This document shows, piece after piece, positions 17,947 through 27,442 of a stretch of 64,000 nucleotides of DNA. Position 1 is the first letter of the stretch. Each line of letters opens with the position of its first letter. The stretch covers positions 372,001 through 436,000 of the forward strand of contig NC_035927.1 of assembly GCF_000348985.1 (NCBI RefSeq), written 5' to 3'. The DNA comes from Huiozyma naganishii CBS 8797 (Eukaryota; Ascomycota; Saccharomycetes; Saccharomycetales; Saccharomycetaceae). Both the position numbers and the translations under genes were made by a program. The notes below the pieces were generated by a model. That model made no database searches. It was not told the origin of the DNA and saw nothing but the letters and a program-made list of their open reading frames with translations.

Positions 17947-19691
17947 ATGGCTGCCCAGTATGTTTAAGAACGATTCCATTACTTCAATACAACAAGTTGC
18001 GTCGGGGTTGAGAACACTCTCTTCCTCACCCTATATTAATTTCAATTGTCTTATTTTCCACTAAAGAAAATTAAGCTTCCGTTTATTTCGAAGCTTGGTT
18101 GTAGGGGATAACCTCCAATTTGCGAGGTCAAAGATAAGTCTACGTTGGCGAATATTAGTTTGAAAACTCTCTGTTTATACTTCTCTTATCACCGAATCTT
18201 AACACATTTGTTTTCAAACCGATTTTCACCTCCTGCTTATCTCTGTCATTACTCCCTCTCGTCGTAATGAAAAGTGGTGTTTTCACTTCGGCGTAACTTT
18301 GTATTACATTCAAATGTTTGCATATTTGCTCTCTTTCTTTTGAGAGAACGTATCCAAACTCGTCATTGAACTGTTTTATTCTAACAATTGTATCGTCTTT
18401 ATGACACAATGTTTGCATTTTCTCACAGAAAAGTTTTGACCCCAGAATCTCAATTAAAGAAGACCAAGGCTAACCAGCAAACTGCTGAACAAGTTGCTGC
18501 CGAGAGAGCTGTCCGCAAGGCCGTATGTCCTATTTGAATTTATTGTTCTATACTGCTCTCTTGCGATATTCAAATTGCCAGATTCGACTACTGAAACTAC
18601 GATCTTTATTTCCATCCTTTCAACGCCCATATTCATTTCGATGTTGGGTTATGACTGTTTCTGTTTTAGGTCCGTGAATTCTTAATCGCATTAAATGATT
18701 TACATGATGAAGCCTTTTGTATCCCAAATACATTCTCGACTAGCTCTACGGTGCAATGTTGTCGTAACTTATCACCATCTTTCGGCTGAAATGACTTTGA
18801 ACTGTATTAAGAATTTACGTCCTGAAAGTTGAAAAAGAAAAAACCTTTTATCTGATGGAAAAGAAGGAGTTTTAAAGATTAGAAGTTTCGATTATCGCCC
18901 AAATCTGGTCATTTTGTTTAATGGATTATTGCAGTAGAAACAGATTATCTTGTTATCATTTCATTAACAAAAATAACTAACAATTTCATTATATTACTAA
19001 GAGGTATTCTTCACACGATTATCTTCTTTGTTAATGTACGTCCCTTACTTTTAATATACAGGCTAACAAGGAAAAGAGAGCCATCATCTTGCAGAGAAAC
19101 GCTGCTTACCAACAGGAGTACGTTGCTGCTGAAAGAGCTGTCATTGACGCCAAGCGTGAAGCCAGAGCCACCGGTTCTTACTACGTCGAAGCCCAACCAA
19201 AGTTGGTCTTTGTTGTTAGAATCAAGGGTATCAACAAGATTGCTCCAAAGCCAAGAAAGGTTCTACAATTGTTGAGATTGAACCAAATCAACACCGGTAC
19301 CTTCGTCAAGGTCACCAAGGCCACCACCGAATTGTTGAAGTTGATCGAACCATACGTCGCATACGGTTACCCATCCTACTCCACCATCAGACAGTTGGTT
19401 TACAAGAGAGGTTTCGGTAAGATCAACAAGCAAAGAATTGCTTTGTCCGACAACTCCATCATTGAGGCCAACTTGGGTAAGTACGGTATTCTATCCATCG
19501 ACGACTTGATCCACGAGATCGTCACCGTCGGCCCTCACTTCAAGCAAGCCAACAACTTCTTGTGGCCATTCAAGCTATCCAACCCATCTGGTGGCTGGGG
19601 TGTTCCAAGAAAGTTCAAGCACTTCATCCAAGGTGGTGCTTTCGGTAACAGAGAGCAATTCATCAACAAGTTGGTTAAGTCCATGAACTAA
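17947..19691 (+). CDS. RPL7: RPL7, large ribosomal subunit protein uL30, two introns
   Basis: A structural protein of the 60S subunit, 244 residues after splicing, the same length as in S. cerevisiae. Exon 1 is 17947-17957 (11 nt, MAA plus two bases). Intron 1 is 17958-18428, exon 2 is 18429-18522, intron 2 is 18523-19061, and exon 3 is 19062-19691. Both donors are GTATGT and the acceptors are CAG. The joins restore the conserved sequence ([13 protein letters not shown], then [12 protein letters not shown]). Neither intron shows an exact TACTAAC: intron 1 has TTCTAAC at 18379-18385; intron 2 has AACTAAC at 18975-18981 or TACTAAG at 18995-19001. Exon 3 codons are strongly biased to the yeast highly expressed set (TTG, AAG, GGT, GCT). 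Intron 2 hosts a snoRNA. Exon/intron layout and host function match YGL076C. Confidence 0.95.
18700..18793 (+). ncRNA. SNR39: snR39/snR59-type box C/D snoRNA in RPL7 intron 2 (25S rRNA A807)
   Basis: Box C ATGATGA lies at 18704-18710 and box D CTGA at 18786-18789. The 15 bases ATCACCATCTTTCGG at 18771-18785 are complementary to the conserved 25S rRNA stretch beginning CCGAAAGATGGTGA. The fifth base before box D, T18781, pairs with the second A of CCGAA, which corresponds to A807, the known snR39/snR59 target. No good stem lies directly at the box C/D ends. A 14-bp intronic stem further out (18673-18686 with 18806-18819, one G-U pair) would bring them together. S. cerevisiae carries snR39 and snR59 in the same intron of RPL7A and RPL7B. 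The exact mature ends are estimates. Confidence 0.9.
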
Positions 19692-20125
19692 GCTGAATTC
19701 TAAGATATGTAGTAAAATAGCAATATTTTTCTCTATGTCTTTCAATTTTGTATAGTATAGTAAAATAGAATCGACAACCAACCAACCAACCCCGGGGGCT
19801 CTCCCCTCATTCCACTTGTTATCAAGTATGTAAGATATATTCAAGACTCTCTCGTCATAATAAAAGAGAAACGCCACTACTATTTGTGAAACACACACAC
19901 ACACCCTCTTTCTCTTTCAGAGTTCTACACTTTATCGCTTCACCTCTTCATTTGATTCAATTTGGAAAATTTTTCATGTCTTTTTTTTGTCGATGAGCTC
20001 TAAAAAATTTTCCAAGTAGTGTGAGTTTAGACGGTTACGTTTGATACGTTTGAATTGCTGTTGTGTTTGTTCCCAGATTCTGCTTGTTTCAGTGATACCT
20101 TACACACCAACCAAGTACTTTCACG
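19692..20125. other. RPL7-DBP3 intergenic region; HNM1 slot empty
   Basis: 434 bp with no gene. In S. cerevisiae the choline transporter HNM1 (YGL077C) lies here; no remnant is visible. The right part holds the DBP3 promoter with PAC and RRPE elements. A CA run (19893-19906) lies between. Confidence 0.7.
19965..20013 (+). promoter_or_regulatory. PAC and two RRPE elements upstream of DBP3
   Basis: RRPE-like GAAAATTTTTC is at 19965-19975, PAC core GATGAGCT at 19992-19999, and a second RRPE-like AAAAAATTTTCC at 20002-20013. This is the standard promoter signature of yeast ribosome-biogenesis genes (Dot6/Tod6 and Stb3 sites) and fits DBP3, whose ATG is 112 bp downstream. Confidence 0.8.
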
Positions 20126-21727
20126 ATGACTACTGCTGAACGTAAGGAGAAAAAGAGACTGAGCGAAGACGCTGAAGCTATTGAAAAGAAACACAAGAAA
20201 CACAAGAAGGATAAGAAGGAAAAGAAGCACAAGACGGACAAGAAACACAAGAAGGATAAGAAGCACAAGAAGGAGACCAAGGAGTCCACAAATGAAACCG
20301 CTGAAATTCCAGTGGAAACAAAAGACGTTGGTGTTGTGGAACAGGACGTTCCCGTTTCTGTCAACAAGAGCTCTGGTTCCTACACTCAGAGCGAGGTATT
20401 GACCAAGTTACCTCAGTCCGATGTCGACGACTTCTACAAGGAGAACGAGGTCTCTGTCAAGGACCCAACGGAGCTGAACTTGCGTCCACTTTTGTCCTTT
20501 GACCACGTGCAGTTCGACCGGAGGATCCAATCTGTCATCGCCAAGTTCCCCAAACCAACACCCATCCAGTCTGTATCGTGGCCATACTTGCTATCAGGTA
20601 AGGATGTTATTGGTGTTGCTGAAACAGGGTCCGGTAAAACTTTAGCCTTCGGTGTTCCCGCCGTGAACCACATTATTGAAACCTCGAAGACCGTGAGCGG
20701 GATTCAGGCCCTGATCATCTCGCCTACAAGAGAACTGGCTTCACAAATCTACGATAACCTAATCCCTCTTACCGATAAAGTAGGTTTGGAGTGCTGCTGT
20801 GTTTACGGTGGTGTTCCAAAGGACGAACAAAGGATGAAACTGAGGAAATGTCACATCGTTGTCGCAACTCCGGGGAGACTGCTGGATCTACTCCAGGAGG
20901 GGTCTGTCAACTTGTCCAAGGTCAACTACCTGGTCTTGGATGAGGCTGACAGGATGCTGGAGAAGGGGTTCGAGGAGGACATCAAGAACATCATCAGAGA
21001 AACTGCTCCACACGGCAGACAAACGCTGATGTTCACAGCCACCTGGCCAAAGGAAGTTCGTGAACTAGCAGCTACTTTTATGAACCAACCTGTCAAAGTG
21101 TCCATTGGTAACAGAGACGAGTTGTCAGCTAACAAGAGAATCAAGCAAATAGTGGAAGTTGTGGAGCAGCGTTCAAAGGACAGGAAATTGCTGGACCTAT
21201 TGAAGAAGTACCAGTCTGGCGCCAAGAAGGACGAAAAGGTGTTAATCTTTGCCTTGTACAAGAAGGAGGCGGCCCGTGTCGAGAGAAACCTGAAATACAA
21301 CGGCTATAACGTTGTTGCAATTCACGGTGACTTGACACAACAACAGAGAACCCATGCTCTAAATGAGTTCAAAACTGGAAGCTCCAATCTGTTGTTGGCT
21401 ACCGATGTCGCTGCCAGGGGTCTGGATATCCCTAACGTGAAGACAGTTATCAACCTAACCTTCCCATTAACCGTCGAGGATTACGTCCACAGAATCGGTA
21501 GAACCGGTAGGGCAGGCCAAACTGGTGTAGCACACACCTTGTTTACAGAAGAAGCCAAACATTTGGCAGGTGGGCTGGTTAACGTTTTGAATGGTGCAAA
21601 CCAGCCTGTTCCAGAAGATTTGATCAAGTTTGGTACTCACACAAAGAAGAAGGAACATGGTGCTTATGGTGCTTTCTTCAAGGATGTGGATATGTCCAAG
21701 AAACCAAAGAAGATTACTTTTGACTGA
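20126..21727 (+). CDS. DBP3: DBP3, DEAD-box helicase of 60S ribosome biogenesis
   Basis: A nucleolar RNA helicase needed for efficient 27SA2 pre-rRNA cleavage at site A3. It has 533 residues (S. cerevisiae 523). The N-terminus (residues ~6-55) is a Lys/His-rich KKHKKDKK repeat, the nucleolar tail typical of Dbp3. The helicase core follows: Q motif [10 protein letters not shown], motif I AETGSGKT, Ia [14 protein letters not shown] ([13 protein letters not shown]), III TAT (FTATWPKEV, in place of SAT), [28 protein letters not shown]. Start ATG at 20126, just downstream of PAC/RRPE elements. Convergent with KXD1. Confidence 0.96.
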   Translation: MTTAERKEKKRLSEDAEAIEKKHKKHKKDKKEKKHKTDKKHKKDKKHKKETKESTNETAEIPVETKDVGVVEQDVPVSVNKSSGSYTQSEVLTKLPQSDVDDFYKENEVSVKDPTELNLRPLLSFDHVQFDRRIQSVIAKFPKPTPIQSVSWPYLLSGKDVIGVAETGSGKTLAFGVPAVNHIIETSKTVSGIQALIISPTRELASQIYDNLIPLTDKVGLECCCVYGGVPKDEQRMKLRKCHIVVATPGRLLDLLQEGSVNLSKVNYLVLDEADRMLEKGFEEDIKNIIRETAPHGRQTLMFTATWPKEVRELAATFMNQPVKVSIGNRDELSANKRIKQIVEVVEQRSKDRKLLDLLKKYQSGAKKDEKVLIFALYKKEAARVERNLKYNGYNVVAIHGDLTQQQRTHALNEFKTGSSNLLLATDVAARGLDIPNVKTVINLTFPLTVEDYVHRIGRTGRAGQTGVAHTLFTEEAKHLAGGLVNVLNGANQPVPEDLIKFGTHTKKKEHGAYGAFFKDVDMSKKPKKITFD

Positions 21728-21928
21728 GTCAAAAAAGGGTGGACACAACCAACTTCAAAAGCCCAGTTTTCTCTTTTCTTCGGTTCGTTTATTTGGGAAT
21801 GCAATTCGGTTATTATTATTACTACGCTTTATATATAGAATCTCTTTATATCCGTTCTATCGGTGTATTCATTTGTACATTAACAATATAGCAATGACTT
21901 TAATTGAGGCACAACAACACTACTATTG

Positions 21929-22648
21929 TTAGGGAGTGGGAGTACTCCCTTCCTCCTCTTCTTCCTCACTTAGTGTCCTTTCTAGAACCTTATCTCGAAC
22001 TTGATTGAACTCAATAGGAAAATCCGTTCTCAGAACAGCATTGATCTTCTCAATTCTATCCTTGGAGTATGCTAAACTTTCATTAATGCTTTTCGAAGTG
22101 GCTACACCCCTGTCGTATCTTACAGACAAATATCTCAACTTCTCTTGAGTTTCCTTGACCAGTTGTTTCAGCTCCAAACTCTTGGCATTAATCTCAGCAG
22201 AAGTCTTCGACTGTAAAGAGATAGCTTTGGAAAACCCCGTCGGTTCTATGGCCTGTATCAACGCGTCGAATATGTATTTAGAGACGTCTATCGTGGAACT
22301 CGGATCCTGATCTTGTCCGTTGTCCATGAACACACCTCTCGAGGCGGGCGCCTGTATGTTCTCGTTGTTAAGCAATTCGTCTGAATGTGCCGACAAATCA
22401 CCAGCTTCCTCGTCTGATACGTGACCCTTATCTACTGCAGCAGCATCGGGATCATCGCCGCTTGTTATACTGTTGTCATCTTCGCTGCCACTTCCGTTGC
22501 TGCTCGTGGAATCTGATAATTGTAACATGGCCGCATTATCCACAAGGATTGCATAGGACTGTGAACTTATGCTTGGTGTCTGTGAGTCCCTGCTACGCGA
22601 ATCCATCTGGTGGTATACGGTTGGATGTCTTGTAAGGTAGTCTAACAT
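21929..22648 (-). CDS. KXD1: KXD1, BLOC-1 subunit
   Basis: A KxDL-family subunit of the endosomal BLOC-1 complex, which acts with Bli1, Vab2, Cnl1, Snn1 and Bls1 on Rab5/Vps21 control. It has 239 residues (S. cerevisiae 218). The N-terminal half is low-complexity and Ser/Asp-rich. The conserved domain is the C-terminal helical part from about residue 125 (DVSKYIFDALIQAIEPTGF, then AEINAKSLELKQLVKETQEK). The C-terminus is a Glu run, SEEEEEEGS. First in-frame ATG at 22648. Recognition rests mostly on the C-terminal region and on synteny with YGL079W. Confidence 0.85.
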   Translation of the reverse strand: MLDYLTRHPTVYHQMDSRSRDSQTPSISSQSYAILVDNAAMLQLSDSTSSNGSGSEDDNSITSGDDPDAAAVDKGHVSDEEAGDLSAHSDELLNNENIQAPASRGVFMDNGQDQDPSSTIDVSKYIFDALIQAIEPTGFSKAISLQSKTSAEINAKSLELKQLVKETQEKLRYLSVRYDRGVATSKSINESLAYSKDRIEKINAVLRTDFPIEFNQVRDKVLERTLSEEEEEEGSTPTP

Positions 22649-22832
22649 AAAACAAGTTTCCAACAAGAGATGATCTTTGAAATGATATTTATTCAGCTGC
22701 TACAGTTATATGTTATAGACGAGGTGGGTTGTTAGAAAGAACGCATTGTTCAACATAGCTGCCCCTCAGGAAAAATATATGCAAGCAAACAAGCCAAGTA
22801 AAAGCTTGGTCTTCGTTGTTGTTAAGGCAATT

Positions 22833-23840
22833 TCAGTACATGTCGTATTCAACACTGTCATCCTGGCTTGCCAAGAACAGTAGAGTGAAGATCGCTCCGA
22901 GCGATAAACAGAGACTGTAAAGCACGGCACGATAAAGGGAGGCTGATAGACTATCTTCGTGCTTTGATTTGCCAGGGTGTTTGGATTTCGATAGAAGCTG
23001 TTCTTCCAGTGGTTCCAAGGAATCGGTATTTACCTCATCAACACTCAAATTTATAGCGTTCACATCCAAGTAAACCATTGATTGACAGGGCTCACTGGTC
23101 AACTGTTCGTAATCACAGTACAGCTGCGGATCGAAATATTTACTAAGAGAGATTTGTGTTTCCCTCTCCTCACATGACGACCCAATACTAACGCAACGTG
23201 ATTCTTCAGAACTTTGTTGTTCCTGATCATCTCGCACTGCTGCTGCGTCGAATTCATGATCTTCTATAGCCTTTGGCATAGAGTACTTGAATACCCGCTC
23301 GCAGTCGGCCAACTTATTCGAATAGTTCACGAAACGAGCGGCTTCTAAATAGTTTCTTGCAGTTTCGTACTGTAACTTCCCCGTCACATCCATGAATATG
23401 AGATACCACTTCTCCGCAAGTTCGGTGTCCCTTTCGAACCTCACTTGGAATTTGTATCTCGATTCTATTTCTGTATAGCCATTACAGATTACCTCTCTTG
23501 CCACCAAACCAATGATATCGTTTTGCCTTATCATGAAGTTCCTGGAGAGTTGCCGTATGTTGTTGAGCCCAAGGTTTACGGATGGATATTCGCCTTGCGT
23601 GGTCAAGCGCACGAGGAACTGCTCGGCAATGGACTCGGACAGGTCCCATATCCTGGGCTGCTCCACTTCGAGCACGGCATGGTGTGCACTTAGGGACTTC
23701 CCTTTAAAACAAAGGTTATCTTGCCGCTGCCTCCTACTGGATGATTTCTTATGACCAGCTCTTTGGATCTCGCACCGTAGAAGCAAATCCTCTGCACCTT
23801 CTCCCAAATAAAATGGTATAATCCTCTGTTGAAACGTCAT
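22833..23840 (-). CDS. YGL081W-like protein: FHA-like fold with a C-terminal membrane anchor
   Basis: A protein of unknown function with 335 residues. Synteny and size (about 320 in S. cerevisiae) point to YGL081W. Residues ~45-115 read like a forkhead-associated phosphopeptide-binding domain: CFKGKSLSAHHAVLEVEQPRIWDLSES, then a turn and IRQNDIIGLV. The SxxH pair typical of FHA domains is present as SAHH. A charged middle follows. One hydrophobic segment near residues 303-325 (LYRAVLYSLCLSLGAIFTLLF), with a ten-residue tail, makes it a likely tail-anchored protein. FHA plus tail anchor is also the layout of Far9/Vps64 and Far10, so a role in that type of scaffold is possible. That is inference. 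MPC1 (YGL080W) is absent from the 184-bp gap to KXD1. Confidence 0.72.
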   Translation of the reverse strand: MTFQQRIIPFYLGEGAEDLLLRCEIQRAGHKKSSSRRQRQDNLCFKGKSLSAHHAVLEVEQPRIWDLSESIAEQFLVRLTTQGEYPSVNLGLNNIRQLSRNFMIRQNDIIGLVAREVICNGYTEIESRYKFQVRFERDTELAEKWYLIFMDVTGKLQYETARNYLEAARFVNYSNKLADCERVFKYSMPKAIEDHEFDAAAVRDDQEQQSSEESRCVSIGSSCEERETQISLSKYFDPQLYCDYEQLTSEPCQSMVYLDVNAINLSVDEVNTDSLEPLEEQLLSKSKHPGKSKHEDSLSASLYRAVLYSLCLSLGAIFTLLFLASQDDSVEYDMY

Positions 23841-23997
23841 ACGTAGGTCGGCCTTTCAACTTGTATCGATTCCACCCGCCCCACATAAACCGGGATTTAC
23901 ATTAAACACATATTTTATAATTACATAATAGTATCTCAGTAGATATCATTGCAGAATGTTGTGTCATTGTGGTGAAGGGGTGAGTTGCCTAGTAGTT

Positions 23998-25161
23998 TTA
24001 CATCAGTACACACCTGCTGTCTCCGTTGTATTTCTTACCAGTAAGCTTCTTTTTGGAGAAGAATCTCCCACGCTTACTCTTGCTCTTTTCCTTAAACGAA
24101 GAATCAGGGCTTTGTTCGTGTCTGGCTGCCGCGTGTTCTCTGTTGCTGTTAGCAACTGCATTGGCATATTCCTCGTCTTCTTGCTGTTGTAGTCTTCTTG
24201 CAAGCTCTTCATCTCCCTCCACGAAATCGGCATTCTGTCCAGCGTTTACAGTTTTGTTGTTCCTACCACGGTTGTCACCGAACGGGTTCGAAACAACGTT
24301 GGAAATGGCAGTAGCATCATTTTGAAGGGTTTTCTGCGCTACACCACCATCCACCCGGGAAAATGTACCGGTGTAGTAAGAATCTTGAGTCCCACTCACA
24401 GAAGTCAGCGATTTCCAAACGATATCGGAGTTGTTCCTGTACGCTGTATCCGTTACCAGTAAGAACAGTTCACCGTTACTTTTATGCAGAGTGTAGAACT
24501 GCTCGTTTCTGTACAAAACCGCATACGATTTCTCAACCATGACCTCTTTCAAGTGGTGTAGCCCGTAATCGGTTAGCTGCGTTGCAGACCGTGCCAAAAA
24601 AGCCTTTAGGTAGTTAGCATCTTCTACAATTGCATTTGCATCTGCGACTTGCACGGTGCCTTTTTGAATGTCGTATGACTGCACGAGCGCCCCCTGAGCA
24701 GACTCATAAGAATACTGGGAGACGTGTTTGTAGGCAACGGGGTCTGCCTCTGCATCAATGATCCAGCCATGGACCAACCCAACATTGTATAGTCTGAAAA
24801 CGGACATCTCCATCCCATCTTCAAAGGACCCAATAAACTTCGGGTCTACCTTCATTTCAGCCCCACTGTCATCCGATAATTGGGTCAGCACCTGCTCCAA
24901 TTGCTCTAAACCGATCGTATTGTTCTGCTGCACCCCCATGCGGGCCAGCACATTCACCAATTCGCCAAGAGAAACGTCAGACTTACCACCAACTAACTCA
25001 GTTAGTGGCTGTGAAATTCTAGCCAAGCCAGGTGACATAAGCAGGACATTGGCAAGACTAACCAGTGCACTGGACGTCTGATCAGTATTTTGCTCCTGCA
25101 ACAAGACCGAGTGCTCAATCCCACTGATTTGTACCCTTCTAATTCCAAACGTACTAACCAT
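23998..25161 (-). CDS. YGL082W-like MINDY-family pseudo-deubiquitinase with CaaX box
   Basis: Homolog of the MINDY (FAM63) deubiquitinases; yeast has YPL191C (MIY1) and YGL082W as a WGD pair. It has 387 residues. The fold is recognisable (IEHSVLLQ, ALVSLANVLLMSP, DGMEMSVFRLYNVGLVHGWI, NGELFLLVTDTAY). Two catalytic residues appear to be gone. The family motif QNENGPC around the active Cys is replaced by QEQNTDQTSS, with Ser31 in the Cys position and extra residues. The family NNHF is NEQF, putting Gln221 in the His position. The oxyanion Gln (Q22) remains. A ubiquitin-binding MIU-like helix remains near residues 318-333 (EELARRLQQQEDEEYA). The protein ends CVLM after a Lys-rich stretch, a CaaX box for prenylation. 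It is probably a membrane-bound, inactive ubiquitin reader. Confidence 0.85.
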   Translation of the reverse strand: MVSTFGIRRVQISGIEHSVLLQEQNTDQTSSALVSLANVLLMSPGLARISQPLTELVGGKSDVSLGELVNVLARMGVQQNNTIGLEQLEQVLTQLSDDSGAEMKVDPKFIGSFEDGMEMSVFRLYNVGLVHGWIIDAEADPVAYKHVSQYSYESAQGALVQSYDIQKGTVQVADANAIVEDANYLKAFLARSATQLTDYGLHHLKEVMVEKSYAVLYRNEQFYTLHKSNGELFLLVTDTAYRNNSDIVWKSLTSVSGTQDSYYTGTFSRVDGGVAQKTLQNDATAISNVVSNPFGDNRGRNNKTVNAGQNADFVEGDEELARRLQQQEDEEYANAVANSNREHAAARHEQSPDSSFKEKSKSKRGRFFSKKKLTGKKYNGDSRCVLM

Positions 25162-25432
25162 ATCTGTACCACCTCAATTTAAACTAGCACGTATATGTGT
25201 ACACACGCCAATACACTGCCCGCGCTCCTTCAGAGACCTCTTCTACCGCTTATTTAGTCACCCCTTCCATTCACTTTCAATTTGAATTCTCCCTTTGTCT
25301 CTTAATTTCGAGACGTCAAGAAGCGATGAGTCCTCGAGGATGACAAATTGCGTAAGCGAGTGTTGCACCGGGGCAATTGCTGCACAATGGTTCGTATATT
25401 AGACACTACTGTACATACTGCTCTATTGTGGT

Positions 25433-27295
25433 TTATTTAGTGATGTGGTCCACTTTGACACACTGTAGCGGTTCCCGCACGACCTGTCTCCCCAAGTTTG
25501 CATCAAAGTATGTGAAGGAGGTGTTGGTCTTTGAAGTCGGGGAGATCCAGGGTAACGGAGACGGGCCCCATGAAGGTGTATAGCATATTTCATCCCACTC
25601 ACACTTGCGGTCGCATTGGTAAGTTAGCGGTGCCCATTGCAGAGTATCCAAAAGTTTGGTGATTTCCGCCCGAGATTGATTCAGGGCTTGGTGAAGGGCC
25701 TCTCGCCGATACACATTTTCACCAACTGGAGACACTACCTGTGGTAAGAGTTGTTGATGGATCGAGTACAGAGTATCAACCACTGCAGTAACGATATTGG
25801 CAATTGAGGACCAGATCAAGTAGTCGGACTCTGTTTGCAATGGCCTCCCAGATTGTATGTATTGGAAAATAGCATCCCTCTTGCCCGTATTGATGTCTGA
25901 ATCGGCGGAGTCTGTAAACCGTAGGATAAAATTGAAAGTGTATCGAGTAACCTCAACGGCCATCTCCTTCTCTGTTAGATCAGCTTCTGCGGTCAATATA
26001 TTTTGTATCATTTTAAGCATGGGGCCGAATTTGGTCATTATCTCCTCTATATGCAGCTTCCATTCTACTGATTGTGATGGATCAAACGGTTTGGAGAGAG
26101 ACCGTTCTAACTCATCAACAATTTGCAATTGATCATCGTACGTCAACCGTTCGTTTAGAAGCCTTCTTTGGAACGGACTCGTCTTCATTTCTGTCCTGTT
26201 GATACCTGTAACCATATATCTATAATCTAGCACTACTTTTGGCTCACCGGTATCATGCCTGGCACCAGCAAGCAACCAGTCAAATCCCTGCATCGAACTA
26301 TACTTTTTTATCAGGTGCTGCCACTCGTCTTCTTTATCCAGAACAGCTTTTTGTTCGGGAGTAAGCTGATCCTCGAGGAAGGATCCATCAGGAGCAATTG
26401 GCCACCCTGCTTCGCTACTTTTATTTGCAGGTGGTGCAATTCCTAAGGCCTCGTTGGGTGCCTTAACTGAAATATTGGATACAACCTCTACGCTACCGTC
26501 CAAAAAATCGCACAGAACAAGCTCAAACCCAACTTCCACTCTTACATAACCATCTAAACCTAGCGGTTTCCCCCATTGACATATTCTCTCCGCGTATAGT
26601 CTTTCGAGCCCTACACCGGAATCATCTCCCGTCGAATTCGTCAAGTTTAGCTTATCCCCTATCACATCGCTAAGCAATTTCTGCGTATCCATCTCCCCCG
26701 TTTCAGATTTGGCTGCGGAGGCCCCGTCAAAGTATATGATCCGATCCAGATCTCTCGTTGTTCTGAAGGTGAAAAATTGGTTTGTGTCCTCCATCATGTG
26801 TCTCCTCTTCGGAGGCCCCTTTGATAAGTGTTCCTTGGGCGGAGGCCCCCCAAGTGGTCCCCAATGCCTCGACGAGTTCCTACCATACGACGGATACCGA
26901 ATTCCAAAGGAGTAACTGAATTCAGAGTCAAAGGCCAACCACTCGTAGGACTTGGGGATCTCGTTTTTCCCTGTCCTGTAAAGTAAAGTTCCTTTGGGGA
27001 CAATACCTCCAAAGTATGTAAGTCCAGCAGGGAATAGATCAGAAGCCGATTGTCTCAATGCAGCAAATATAGAATTGAAGACAAAAGAGCTATTTGCCAA
27101 ATCGATGTTCCTGATATATTGGTGATAGTTGGTGGCATTGATAGGGTCTGCTGCTGGCTTGATCTTGTGTCCTCTGACCTTCAAAGGGTAAATACTTGGA
27201 AACCTTTGGAAACTAAAAGGCAGTGCGACAAATAGTAAAAAGAAGAGACAACTAACGAAAACGGCCGGCACTTTCTTTCTTAAAGTGAGTGCCAT
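25433..27295 (-). CDS. Unnamed single-pass membrane protein, probably a fungal family without a gene at this site in S. cerevisiae
   Basis: 620 residues from a clear ATG. I do not recognise a named gene. An N-terminal signal anchor (residues ~9-29, VPAVFVSCLFFLLFVALPF) precedes a long, presumably luminal or extracellular region with several N-glycosylation sequons (NAT, NSS, NLT, NST, NKS, NRT, NQS). Distinctive segments are FGGIVPKGTLLYRTG, YEWLAFDSEFSYSFG, FFTFRTTRDLDRIIYFDG, MDTQKLLSDVIGDKLN and a Cys-bearing C-terminus CEWDEICYTPSWGPSP. These look conserved rather than low-complexity, and similar wording occurs in predicted fungal secretory proteins. S. cerevisiae has nothing between YGL082W and SCY1. 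Its YGR266W, also a single-pass protein of unknown function, would be my first comparison, but I cannot confirm homology. Confidence 0.75.
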   Translation of the reverse strand: MALTLRKKVPAVFVSCLFFLLFVALPFSFQRFPSIYPLKVRGHKIKPAADPINATNYHQYIRNIDLANSSFVFNSIFAALRQSASDLFPAGLTYFGGIVPKGTLLYRTGKNEIPKSYEWLAFDSEFSYSFGIRYPSYGRNSSRHWGPLGGPPPKEHLSKGPPKRRHMMEDTNQFFTFRTTRDLDRIIYFDGASAAKSETGEMDTQKLLSDVIGDKLNLTNSTGDDSGVGLERLYAERICQWGKPLGLDGYVRVEVGFELVLCDFLDGSVEVVSNISVKAPNEALGIAPPANKSSEAGWPIAPDGSFLEDQLTPEQKAVLDKEDEWQHLIKKYSSMQGFDWLLAGARHDTGEPKVVLDYRYMVTGINRTEMKTSPFQRRLLNERLTYDDQLQIVDELERSLSKPFDPSQSVEWKLHIEEIMTKFGPMLKMIQNILTAEADLTEKEMAVEVTRYTFNFILRFTDSADSDINTGKRDAIFQYIQSGRPLQTESDYLIWSSIANIVTAVVDTLYSIHQQLLPQVVSPVGENVYRREALHQALNQSRAEITKLLDTLQWAPLTYQCDRKCEWDEICYTPSWGPSPLPWISPTSKTNTSFTYFDANLGRQVVREPLQCVKVDHITK

Positions 27296-27442
27296 GGTTT
27301 ACGTACTTGGAACCGCAGGCGTCCTACAGATGTTAAATGCTCAAGAACCAATGGACAAGAACGGGAACTGTTGTTCGGTTATGAATGTGCAGATACATAT
27401 TTATAAAAGATGGCTTAGATGAGAAGAATGCCAAGATGGAAA

